From NCBI GenBank assembly GCA_026168455.1, contig CM047427.1:60961249-61025248 (forward strand): a stretch of DNA of 64,000 nucleotides, in the 5' to 3' direction. This document shows, piece after piece, positions 38,601 to 51,500 of the stretch. Position numbers and translations under genes: made by a program. The notes beneath the pieces were generated by a model that saw only the letters and a program-made list of their open reading frames with translations, searched no databases and was not told the origin of the DNA. Source of the stretch: Theocolax elegans. Its lineage: Eukaryota > Arthropoda > Insecta > Hymenoptera > Cerocephalidae. Each line of letters starts with the position of its first letter. Position 1 is the stretch's first letter.

Positions 38601-39477
38601 AATATTAATTGATGTTAGACATCAAACATTACAAAAATTTTCTCTTGTCGTTGCTTCTATTTGGTAGATATATTAATTATCCCAGACAAACGGGTCATTA
38701 TTTAATTTGTATTATCTTGCTAAACTATGTGAAACTTTTCTAATCTGCACTAAAAACAATTAATGAAACATTTTTATATAAAAAATAAATCATTAAAAAA
38801 CTGTTCCCTATTTTGATTATATCAATCAAATAATTCCTATATTTTTACCTATTATTGTTAAACTTTACTAAACTTTGCTAAAACTAATTTTTCATGGGTT
38901 AAAAGAAATTCGCCTTAGATAGAATTTTGAACATGTTTAGTAAAGTTAAAAAATATTATAAGTAAAGAAAATATTTTCACTATATTTTTTTTTATCAATT
39001 TTTTCCAAACATACTTCTTGCTTTTATTTTTATTTATATATATTTTTGGATTATAACAAGTTTTCTGTAACTATGGATACTTAAGCATTTATAACAATGC
39101 CTTTTATAAGTAAAACATATACATTAAAATATAATTAAACACAAGTAAAATATTTAAACAGAAAGTGTTATATATATGCAGTTTATAACAATTTTAAAGT
39201 AGGAAATTTTGAATTTATATAAAATCAGATACAGTTTTTGATGTATTAAAAATGTGAATTAGTAAATCAACAATTACTCATTAATAATGTTAATACAAAT
39301 TTTCAAAATTGTTAAAAATTATAAATTACTATATATCTAAAGATTTGTAATTGTTCATAAATGTTTAAAACTATTTACAATATTGCATAACTGTATCTTA
39401 AGTTAAGTATTTGACAGTTGTACGCAGTTGTACTTATAAGTAAACCTATATCAACATCCACAGTCCACACACCAAAA

Positions 39478-39651
39478 AACATTGAAAATTATTGGACACG
39501 TATTTTTTTATATCGGCTCAAACCCATCATAAATAAAGGAACTTGTTTGTTATTTGCTACCCCGAAATTACACCGTCTAGGAGTGGTTCGCACCCTTAAA
39601 CATGAACTTTAGCCGATATAAAAAAATACGTGTCTAATATTTTTCATTGTT
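39478..39651. mobile_element. Short fold-back (hairpin) element
   Basis: Two arms of about 41 bp, 39478-39518 and 39611-39651, are inverted copies with few mismatches; both contain GACACGTATTTTTTTATATC in one orientation. The loop is about 92 bases and is less AT-rich than its surroundings. A short open frame across it is incidental. It could be a MITE or a transcribed long hairpin. Confidence 0.6.
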
Positions 39652-39879
39652 TTATCTGCGTACGAAATTTCATTAGGTTCGGGAGTGGAGGTTGGATATA
39701 TGTTTACTTCTTATTTAAGTATATGTATATATATATTTCTTGTTACAATTATTGGTTTATGTAATACACAAAAACTGTAGATGTATCTGATCAGTCTTCT
39801 GTAAATTTAATAAATAATTATTTATAATTATATAATTGTGTTTAGATTCATATTCAAATTTTCACAAAAAATCACAATC

Positions 39880-40783
39880 AGGGGAGACTGGGGTATTTTT
39901 GAACAGGGGCATTTTTGAACTTTTTAAATAGCTCTTTTATATTGTAATATTTATGCTATAATAGGACGGTTTATTTACATAAATGCTATTATCTCAAATC
40001 CCCCATAGCTACGAGCTATTCCGAATCGATGGTTTACGTTTACTCAAGACCTGCCAAAATGAAAATCTCATTTTATTTTATTTGTACTTCTTAGTTTTTG
40101 AAAGCACACTTGCGCTGTAGTTTCTATATACCTGCAAATCACACGCGTCAAAAGTACTCATACTAGATTTTTTTTATCGTAATTACGTTCAAAATATTAA
40201 TTTACAGCTGCGCACTGTATGTATCTACAGTTTTTTTCTATTTTAGGGTAATTTTGAACACGTACCCTGGGGTAAATTTGAACGTGTTAAGTAAATGGGT
40301 GCACGGTGATTTTATAGCATATTCATCATGTGTCTAATCTAAAAGAAACGAAACCTAGTTAAATTTCGCAAAAATAACTTTTGGTTTAGTGTGAAAGTTG
40401 GTAAGTGTAAAATGTTGTACTGATAAATTTGGTGCCTAAAAAAATTCTAAGTGTTCCTAGAAAGTATGGATTTCAAGTTCCGTTAGTTTAGAATGTAAAA
40501 TATTAATCTTTGCATCGAAAAAAAAGTAAATCTCAAATAAGTTCAAAAATACCCCAGGGTATGTTCAAAATTACCCCAGGGTTGGAGCATTTTTGAACAA
40601 AATGCCTTTTTCTTCAGCCGTAAAATAAATCGTCCTATCAATAAATATCGTGGGTAAAAAATTGTGTCTTAATAGCTAAAAGCAAGTACTAGAAGTTCCA
40701 TGGTCCCAAGTATAAAATTATATCGTTTTCGATAAGAAAAAAAAATAAATAAAAAATAGTTCAAAAATGCCCCAGTCTCCCCT
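39880..40783. mobile_element. 904-bp MITE with AGGGGAGACTGGGG ends
   Basis: The left end AGGGGAGACTGGGG matches the reverse complement of the right end exactly. Beyond it, both arms carry repeated words of the type GGGG(T/C)ATTTTTGAAC. Inside, at about 40245-40285 and 40540-40600, the same words (CCCCAGGG, TTTTGAAC) recur in both directions. There is no open frame for a transposase. I cannot place it in a superfamily and see no convincing target duplication. Confidence 0.7.
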
Positions 40784-40925
40784 ATATAAATAATTACGGA
40801 TAGTTAGAAACTGTTAATTGTATTCGCATAGTTATATACAAATTCGACTTTTCCCTCGTAAGAATTGTATCAAAGAAAAATAGGCTGTATAGCCATTTAC
40901 TCGGTATGTTAGTTTCCAGTAGGAG

Positions 40926-41266
40926 GTGAAACGCTTTTTTTCTCATTATCGCCGATTTAATGGAGCGTCCGCAACGTTTAAATATTTTAAGTGAATCTCG
41001 GTGGCCTTTAAGTTGTGATTGGTCAAATTTGATCGATTTCCTAATTGCAGATATGATTTGGCAATTGTTTACTTTCTACGAATCACCGTTCAAAATATAT
41101 AAGTATCGAGATTCACGAATTTTTCCTAAAATCGAGCCGAATCTATCTTACAAGCCTTTTCACGGATTAGAACGAGCCAGGCAACCTATTTCAGACCAAA
41201 AATGCCGGGAACCTATCTTGCTAGCTAGGAAATAGACTGCAAAATAATATTGTAAAAAGCGTTTCA
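40926..41266. repeat. Possible small element with 11-bp inverted ends
   Basis: AAACGCTTTTT at 40929-40939 is matched by AAAAAGCGTTT at 41254-41264. A second nested pair, GTGAATCTCG at 40991-41000 and CGAGATTCAC at 41107-41116, lies inside. The interior is richer in GC than its flanks and contains a 91-codon plus-strand frame with no recognisable domain. The pairs are short, so this is tentative. Confidence 0.35.
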
Positions 41267-42541
41267 TCGCAGGAATAAAAATGTTCACATTTTAAGTCCA
41301 TTTTTTTCGAAACAAGCTTATTACTACTAAGAAAATGGAGACGATACCTACAAGGTATTACTAGGGACCTTATTTATTTACCTGCATGTGCATACATAAC
41401 CCCGACATACATCTACCAACTAAGCAAGTAAGAAATTTGAATATTGCATACCAGCGTAAGTTATTTCTTTATAGTACAAATGTTGCTATTAGAGTCTGGT
41501 TCTGAATTCCAATTTGACGAAAGCAACGATAATATAGCAACAATGTGTACAAACGAAAGATTTGTTGAAATCAAACCTATAATATATATGTATTATAGTA
41601 ATTGTGGCTAAATTATAGGTATGTACCTTTCAAAATTATCTGTCCCGGTCCCGGAATGTGCAATGTTTGTGATATATACCATACATCAAATATTTGGAAT
41701 ATGCAAAATAACAATTACCCATGTGCATACTGAATACCCACGCACCCTTACAAGTAGATAATAAAATATAAATAATAAGAGAATTTTTCTAACAGGCAAA
41801 TAGTTAGAAATGCATTGTAAATTCGGAACGAAGGTCAGTACTCAATGCATATTAAATAAGAATCGATATCCTTCTGAATTGATGACCAATAAATATGATA
41901 CGACAACATTAGCTATAAAAATCTTTACACTCGCATTCATGGAATACAGTTATTTGTAGGGTGCTGTGATAGGAAACACATTCGGTATTTTTCAATGATT
42001 TACCTGTGATTGAATATATTTTATAGGTAATTGATAATTAAGTTGATATTTTATGTGTTTTAATATTTTAAAACGTATATGTACACGAGGAGTATATATA
42101 ATTTTATACAGATACAAAAGTGTGTTACTAATTTGTCTCATATAATAGGCCTCCAACTTAATACTTAATATATTTTAAGCGATTAAGCGATTTACTTACG
42201 TATTTATTGCAGATATACGTGAGTTGTTATCAGTATATTTGTTTTATTGTATTCGTTCGTATACCTATATATACATTTTAATTTACAAATTCAAGCAGCG
42301 TTATTCGAAGAATTATAAATAATATTTTGTTTATAATATGACTACAGTCAGCTTTTTGTAAAGTTAGATATCACGAGTATATGGTTTAGAGTCGATAACA
42401 ATTTATTGAAATAAATTTTTCAGTGCTGGTAGAGACGCTTCATTATTAATGTATTCCAAAAATCCATCCTTACATATTTATTTTACGCATATAATATATG
42501 AATATATTTATATATATATTTACACCACAGGGATCGAAAAA

Positions 42542-45500
42542 ATGCAGTGGAACGTTCTGTGCATACTCTTGGCAATCAGTGGAAGCTTAGCGTACAATCC
42601 TAGATTTCTACGTAGAGATCTTCGAGTCTGGTCGAAATCAAGGCGAGCTCGAAGCGAGAGCCTCGCGAATCTCCTACGGAGCCTTGCTCAACTTTATTTT
42701 CGCGACTGTGTTCTTACCATTATTTACGACTCTAATTACGAACAAATATATCCGATTGATTTTAACTTGTATTTCGATGGTATGCCAGTTGCATTCACTC
42801 AAGAGACGGTCGACATATCAGCCGGCGACAAGCCGAAAGATCGCGATCTCGAAAAATGTACCAATTATCTGATATTTCTTCACAATATTTTGGCTATGAA
42901 GCATATTATGCCACAAGATATGAAAAGTAAAATTGTCGTTGTTTCTGGGGAGACGCCTTGGGAGGTCAAAGATTTTTTGAAGAGCCACGTATCGAGATTT
43001 TACATGAATTTGTTAATTATCACGCACAGCACTAGTCGTAAAACGGGGGTGAGTTTCGTATCAATTTACTCATACGTTTCGTCTTTTATTTCGATATTTT
43101 CCCTGCGCCCTCAAAATCATATAGATAGTTTTCTGTAGCAACTTGTTACAACAAAATATTAATCGATCTCTTAAATTAATGAGTTCTTAAAATTATTAAT
43201 ATGGACTTATGATTATACATACTTTGTTAAGTAGTACAATTTTAATGTAAGATTCAATAAAAAGTCTATATATACATAATATTGATGCGAAACAAGTTAC
43301 AGGAGATATCAAGGAGTTTCTATGCCGATCACGATAAAAACGCTATAAATCGTTATACTTAAAACTATTTTAACTTTGAATTATTTTTTATACATAATCG
43401 ATACTATTTTTATTTTTAAAGCGATTATCTCGTTATAAAATTTGCAATAATACAATAAAAGTATGAAAATTAATGATTGACCAACAACTTAATTATAAAA
43501 ATAATTATAAATATTAAATTAATATCAAATTTTATCAAATACGCTGCACTGAAATCAAAAAGGGATGTCGGACACAGAAAATGGTCATTTTGTACTTTAT
43601 TTTATAAATAAATGAATAAAGTTTTTAAAAAACGCTGAACGTCAAGCCCTTAGGTATGCTTTATATAATATACCCAAAATTTTCCAGATTTTTAAATCCA
43701 TAATTTGATCACGATGTTTGGGTTGTAATTACCGACCAAACATGGTTTACTCAATTATTATTTAAAAAATGCTTTTTCGTTAAAAAATCAAAAAGTCAAG
43801 CCCTTCCTTATGTTTTCAGCTGTCCGTATGAATTTTTTCAGATTTTTAATGCAATATTTTAGATATAATTTTTGGGTTGAAAGGTGCAGATTCCTGTAAT
43901 TTATGTCCGACATCCCGTTAAAAATTACTGCATTATTTAGCAAGGGATGTACAGACTGTTAATGTCGATAAAATTATAAAACTTTATAGTAAATTTTACA
44001 AAAATTATAGAAAAATTAATATATTTTACTAATGTTAGTAAGTTTCCCCACATAATGTATATGCATATAGTACTATTTTGTTACTAAACAATATAGTAAT
44101 TTTTAAGCGAATATTTATTTTAATAAAGTAGATATATATATATATAGGTATATGTTTGAATACTTATATTAAAATGACATGTTTAAAGGATGGTTCGTAC
44201 TTACTGTACAGTCACAAACTTTACGCAGAAGGCAGCGGATCGACTCAGCCGATCCTTTTAGCGTCTTGGATCAACAATACAGTTACCGAGGAGAACATCA
44301 ATTTGTTTCCAGATAAATTGAAAAGAGGATTCATGGGTCACCGTCTTTTGATTTCTGTCTATGAGAATCCACCTTTCACGATCAAAAGGTACACAAAAAA
44401 TGGCAATGTCTTGATAATTGATAACCCATTGCCAGCGAAACAGGAGACTAAAAATAATTCTATATTAGAGCTATCCTCGACTCGGAGAATTCGAATTGGG
44501 ATGGTCTGGAAGTTCGACTTATGAGGCTTTCAGCTTCGTATCTCAATGTTACTATTGAATTTACAGATCCTCAAGATACTACGGCAGTCAAGTAATTACC
44601 CTCTTATTCATTATTGCACATTTATAAAGTTATGCACGATTTTCGAATTATCCGTTTATATTTTCAATTTTACGAACAACCGTAATTGTTACGCAGTATT
44701 CGTCAATTTTGTGATGATAAGACATACATCGCACTTCTGCTCATGCATATTTCACTCTTGTCCCAAACGACATCAATTTTATTTTTAAAGGCCGTGTAGA
44801 ATTGTGGTTTTTTATTTGTGCTAATTTGTAAACAAATAAAAATATAAATGTTCTCTCGTTCAGTCCGTTCGATGCCGTAAAAAATGATGTACTACTAGGA
44901 ACGACATCATCAGCAATTGGTGGAATTTATCAAACCGTGGACCTTGGAAATTCGTTCGATACGATCACTCCGCATTTGGAGGATTGCGCTTCCTTCATTT
45001 CTTTAGCATCGACAGCGTTACCGAAGTACGTATTCTTATGCTTTATTCTTACGTTCGTTGCCGTTCCCCTTGCCACAATACTCTACGTATTTGCATAACA
45101 TTAGTTTATATATTCAATCATTTAATTGTATGTATATATATAACAAAAAATTTAAGTTTCGCCTATTTGTAACTTACAGTAACAAAACAGTAAAAGACGG
45201 TATGTATAAAGTACTATACGCGGCTACATAATTAATCATTATAAATTATTTATAGGTACCGAGCAATTTTAGGACCATTTCAACTTTCGGTTTGGCTATT
45301 CCTTTGTGCCGCTTATTTCACATTGATAATTCCGCTCTCGTTCAATAGTAAATATACAATACTATCTTTGGTTACAAAACCTTCAGCATTAAACAATATG
45401 TTCTGGTTCGTCTTCAGTACATATACCAACTCATTCGTTGTGAAAAATCCACTTCTGAAGGAGGGTATTGCCAAAAATACAACTACTATACTTTTAGGTA

Positions 45501-48500
45501 AAATGTTTATTAAGTAATGTATTAACTTCGAAATTATTGATATTTCAACTTTCATATGAGCAATTTCCTTGCTATTTACTTGATAGGATCAAGGGGATGT
45601 CAAACTGGTTATGTTACCAACGAGTCATTTACCGATTAATTGTAAGAATTACTGTATATTTTTTACAAAAAATTAATAGTTTATATATGTTAAAATTTCA
45701 GCCCTTACAATAACATTGCCGTTCGTCACGATTCATTCTATGATTGTGTAAAATATATAAAACTAAATCGTTTTTAATAATTAACGACATTAATTTTTTT
45801 GAACAATTTTAGTCGTTTTACGCTTTTATATGCAAATTTTTAAAACAATTTACATCGTAACGAAAAGAAATGTTCTTTTGGTTTTTTTACATTTTAATAT
45901 ACATTATTATTAATTATTAATTTGTGCAAAGACATTATTTATTAATCGATAAATGACTTGAATGGTAACGTAGCGAGTTTAACATCCCCTTAATTTGTTG
46001 TAGAAAATATTCATTTCATTTATAATTATTAGAGAATTATACCAATTAAATGTCAGATTATTGGATTAAAACTTTTTATAAAAAATGTAGATAATAAATT
46101 TGTTTTTGTGCATCTATTATATGCTGTTCTAAAAGAATATTTAGACACATAATGTTAATAAAGACATTTATTTACCAATTAGATACTGGTTATATTTTAC
46201 GTAACTGAAACATGATCGAAATGCATTTATCCTACTTGAGGCACAAAACAGTGCATATTGTGCATCATGTTGCATAAAAATATATTTGTATCAACAGGAA
46301 TGTATTGGGTATTCACTATAATCATAACTGCTTGTTACACGGGCTCGATCGTCGCTTTTATAACACTTCCGGTGTATCCTTCTGCGATGGAAACGGCCAA
46401 GGATTTATTAGCTTATCGATACCGAATAGGCACTTTGGGTAATTACCTACACACTTTCAGCTTGTTGTGAAAAATTCTCTCAATTCAAGAAACTCTGAAA
46501 AATTTTACCCAGTCACTGGTAGATTTGCATCGCTGATTCAATCATAATATATTAATAGTCCTTTTAACCAGATAAAGATTTGCAACTTAATTTATGAAAA
46601 TGGGCATAGAATGCAAAAAAGTGCTAAAATGTCAACTTTGACTCTCTGTAACTTAAAATAATGGCCCCGAAAAAGTCTGAAAAAATTCAGGAGAACTACT
46701 GAACAGCATCGTGAAGTGTGCGAATAAATTTATAAAATCGTTGTGAAAAAAATACCAATAACTGCGGATTCGTTAGCAGATTTTGCAGGTCCATTGCAAA
46801 AAACTGCGTATGCCTCAGATTTGTAGAAAAAAATTAAAAACTAAAATCACTGCGACTAGTAGAAAAAAATGCAATTAATAAAAAATTTGCTCATGTACAT
46901 GAATATAATTAGTACAAATCGTTTGCAGGTTTTTTGCGTAATCTAAAAATGTACCGAATCTTGCAAAATTAGTAGCCGATCTAATTAATAATAATTATTT
47001 ATATTTTACAATTGTTCGGAGCCAGTGGTTCAGTGTTCCGTGTTCCTCTGATTCCACTTTCAAACAATAATCCTTTCAATAACACGAAGAATTTTAACAT
47101 TTTTAATTTTAAAAAATACAATTATCTGCGGAATCGTTAGCAGATTACATAAAAAGCAAAAATTTTTATTTTTAATAAATAAAATATGTCTTGGTTTAAA
47201 TGTAGGAAAAATAATTTATATTAATGATGAATAATTTATTATATAACAAGTTAAAACATTTACAATATTTTGAACAAATAACATAAATTTTTAGCAAAAA
47301 ATATTTATCAAATTTATTTGTCACATTGATATATTAATCGATTTATGGCTCTCCGTACTATGATTTTTTACCATAGTGTATACTTACCGCAGTATATCTC
47401 AGGACGTTTTTCATCGAACAGGCTGAAATTTTAATAGTAACTATTAAACGTCATTCTAATTCACTTGACTGAAATAAAATTATTAAAAGCACTCAAAACA
47501 TTTGTTAAAAAAAATTAATTATCTGCTTATTTTCATATATTTTCAAGTTTTTGCAATAAGCTTGCAAATTAATTTTTTTTATTAGAATGTTATTAAATTC
47601 TGCTGTATTCAAGTACATGTATTAGAATGATGAGTAACAGTTACTGTTTAAATTTCAACCTACATGATGAAAAGTTTTTGAGATATCCTGCGGTAAGTGC
47701 ATTATAGTAAAAAATCATAGTACGAATAGCCATAAATTGATTAAAATAGTTATGTGGCAAATACATTAGCTAAAAAATTTAATAGTTCAATTCAATAAGT
47801 TCAATTCATAATTCATCTCTCTAAATAATTGAGTTATATATTTATATCAAAGTTTATTCTACTCCAAAATTATATTCCAAAGGGGCTGTGTTTAGCAAAT
47901 TGAACGAAATTAAAATATAAAAATGTTTTGTAATTAAATAGAAAATTATTTCTACATTGTCACTTATATTACAAAATTATATTATGGAGCAGAAAGGACC
48001 AAGTCAGAGAAGCAAATCAGTTTTATTCGATAATCTGGACGCATCTGCACCAAAAATAATTTTGCTGTTTTGCATGTATCGAAAATAAAAATGTCTTATA
48101 ATAAAAACGTTGATTTACGATAAAAATGCTTTCTGTACAAAATTTGTTAAGGATTCCACAGGTAATTGCATAGTTTTTGAAAGCTTATTTTTATTCCTCC
48201 TACCTGAAGTCATAACTGCACTAAAAATACACATAAAATGATTTTGCTTTTTTTATTTATTGAAAATAAAAATTTTTGCTTTTTATGTAATCTGCTAACG
48301 ATTCCGCAGTTAATTGTAATTATTTTTATTATATAATTACGTTTTATTCGACTACTTAAAAGGTACAACTGCGTAAAAAATAGTTTCGTTTCTATATTTA
48401 TTATAAATAAAAATAATTTATATATACGAAATCTGCTAACGATTCGGCAGATAGTGGTATTTTTTAAAATTAAAAATGTTAAAATTCTTCGTGTTATTTA

Positions 48501-51500
48501 AAGGACTTTTGTGTGAAAGTGGAATCAGATGGAACGCGAAACGTTGAACCAATGGCTCCGAACAATTGTAAAATATAAATAATTATTATTAATTAGATCG
48601 GCTACTAATTTTGCAGGATTCGGTACATTTTTAGATTACGCAAAAAAACCTGCAAACGATTTGTACTAATTATATTCATGTACATGAGCAAATTTTTTAT
48701 AAATTGCATTTTTTTCTACTAGTCGCAGCGATTTTAGTTTTTAATTTTTTTCTACAAATCTGAGGCATACGCAGTTTTTTGCAATGGACCTGCAAAATCT
48801 GCTAACGATTCCGCAGTTATGGTATTTTTTTCACAACGATTTTGTAAATTTATTCGCACACTTCGCGAAGCTCTACTGAACTCCTCTTAAACATATTCCC
48901 ACAGTTATAGCAGTATTCATTTTTTTCATCTTCGATTTCACAGAGAACCACCCATATATATAGTTAAAAATAATTACGAAATTCAGAATATTTCATCACA
49001 CTTTATTATTTTCTTTTACAAATACTACTATTTTTCTTTGGTATACTTATAGATGGTAGTCTATTTTAAATTATCTATTTGAATCAGGTATTGCAAATCA
49101 CGCGGTTTATATTTGTGAAAATACGTAATTTTGATTTGTTACGTAGAACGAGTGAGAGATGGATATTATAACATTTGACTTTAGGAAGTCATTTGAAATA
49201 TCACCTATAATGCATTACGTGATTTGTAATACGTAATTTGATTGCATGATTTTAGTGTAACTGTGTACAATTTATACATAATTACATATGTAATGTGATG
49301 CGTTTCTTAAAATATTTTAAAAATAGTACTTTTGAGGATAATTTACTAATGAATAATACAAACACAGATCATAACGGATGGGAAAAATGGTTCAACGTTA
49401 ATACAACCGAGGATCCATTTTTGTTGAAGCTCTTTCGAAAAATGGAGTACGTTCCAACCGTACTGGAAGGCGTACAAAATGCGAGTCGCGCTTATTTTGG
49501 CCGTATGCATTTTTGGCATCCAAGACAAATCTAGATTACATTATTCAAACCGATTTGCACCTACGTAAGCTTACTTTTATGGTTTTATGTAGTATTAAGT
49601 ATTTTCTTTCTGTTCTAACATCATCACAAATACATTAAATATAATAATTAAACATATATATATATATATGATATTTAAGGTGGACGACAAAGCGAACACT
49701 GATGCATGTAAGTGATGAATGTTTTGTTCGTTATAACGTGATGCAACTATTTCCAGCCAAATCATTATATACAAATTCAATGAACGCATTGTGATTCGCG
49801 CCACCGAAACTGGATTGGTCGATAAAATCGTATCCGACATCGATTGGGTAGTTCAGCGCATATATTAATGATGAATAATTTAATTATATAACAAGTTTAA
49901 AACATTTACAATATTTTGAACAAATAACATAAATTTTTAGCAAAAAATATTTATCAAATTTATTTGTCAACATTGATATATTAATCGACTTATGGCTCTC
50001 CGTACTATGATTTTTTACCATAGTGTATACTTACCGCCAGTATATCTCAGGACGTTTTTCATCGAACAGGCTGAAATTTAATAGTAACTATTAAACGTCA
50101 TCTACTTCACTTGACTGAAATAAAATTATTAAAGCACCTCAAAACATTTGTTTAAAAAATTAATTATCGCTTATTTTCATATATTTCAAGTCTTTTGCAA
50201 TAAGCTTGCAAATTAATTTTTTTATTAGAATGTTATTAAATTCTGCTGTATTCAAGTACATGTATTAGAATGATGAGTAACAGTTACTGTTTAAATTTCA
50301 ACCTACATGATGAAAAGTTTTTGAGATATCCTGCGGTAAGTGCATTATAGTAAAAAATCATAGTACGAATAGCCATAAATTGATTAAAATAGTTATGTGG
50401 CAAATACATTAGCTAAAAATTTAATAGTTCAATTCAATAAGTTCAATTCATAATTCATCTCTCTAAATAATTGAGTTATATATTTATATCAAAGTTTATT
50501 CTACTCCAAAATTATATTCCAAAGGGGCTGTGTTTAGCAAATTGAACGAAATTAAAATATAAAAATGTTTTTGTAATTAAATAGAAAATTATTTCTACAT
50601 TGTCACTTATATTACAAAATTATATTATGGAGCAGAAAGGACCAAGTCAGAGAAGCAAATCAGTTTTATTCGATAATCTGGACGCATCTGCACCAAAAAT
50701 AATTTTGCTGTTTTCATTTATCGAAAATAAAAATGTCTTATAATAAAAACGTTGATTTACGATAAAAATGCTTTCTGTACAAAATTTGTTAAGGATTCCA
50801 CAGGTAATTGCATAGTTTTTAAAGCTTATTTTTATCCTCCTCTAAGTCATAACTGCACTAAAAATACACATGAAATGATTTTGCTTTTTTTTATTTATTG
50901 AAAATAAAAATTTTTGCTTTTTATGTAATCTGCTAACGATTCCGCAGTTAATTGTAATTATTTTTATTATATAATTACGTTTTATTCGACTACTTAAAAG
51001 GTACAACTGCGTAAAAAATAGTTTCGTTTCTATATTTATTATAAATAAAAATAATTTATATATACGAAATCTGCTAACGATTCCGCAGATAGTTGTATTT
51101 TTTAAAATTAAAAATGTTAAAATTCTTCGTGTTATTTAAAGGACTTTTGTGTGAAAGTGGAATCAGATGGAACGCGGAACGCTGAACCAATGGCTCCGAA
51201 CAATTGTAAAATATAAATAATTATTATTAATTAGATCGGCTACTAATTTTGCAGGATTCGGTACATTTTTAGATTACGCAAAAAACCTGCAAACGATTTG
51301 TACTAATTATATTCATGTACATGAGCAAATTTTTTATAAATTGCATTTTTTTCTACTAGTCGCAGCGATTTTAGTTTTTAATTTTTTTCTACAAATCTGA
51401 GGCATACGCAGTTTTTTTGCAATGGACCTGCAAAATCTGCTAACGATTCCGCAGTTAATGGTATTTTTTTCACAACGATTTTGTAAATTTATTCGCACAC

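Larger units (their letters stand above)
36638..42541. other. Intergenic region rich in inverted-repeat elements
   Basis: No gene is supported between mars and the ionotropic receptor. The region holds at least three inverted-repeat elements (37804-38600, 39478-39651, 39880-40783) and a weaker candidate (40926-41266). The remainder, including 36638-37800 and 41280-42540, is AT-rich and shows no coding signal to me. The last 100 bases probably include the receptor 5' UTR, where CCACAG before 42531 may be a 5' UTR acceptor. Confidence 0.5.

Noticed and set aside
40960..41235. 91-codon plus-strand frame
   Set aside because: It has no recognisable domain and sits inside a possible inverted-repeat element, so it is more likely incidental.
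42449..42541. Upstream ATG of the IR gene at 42449
   Set aside because: The added residues are encoded by AT-rich low-complexity sequence. Starting at 42542 gives a clean signal peptide.
49295..49534. A second, separate IR gene beginning at 49295
   Set aside because: It is a damaged copy of exons 6-7 of the same gene with the same acceptor, cut off in mid-exon by the tandem repeat.
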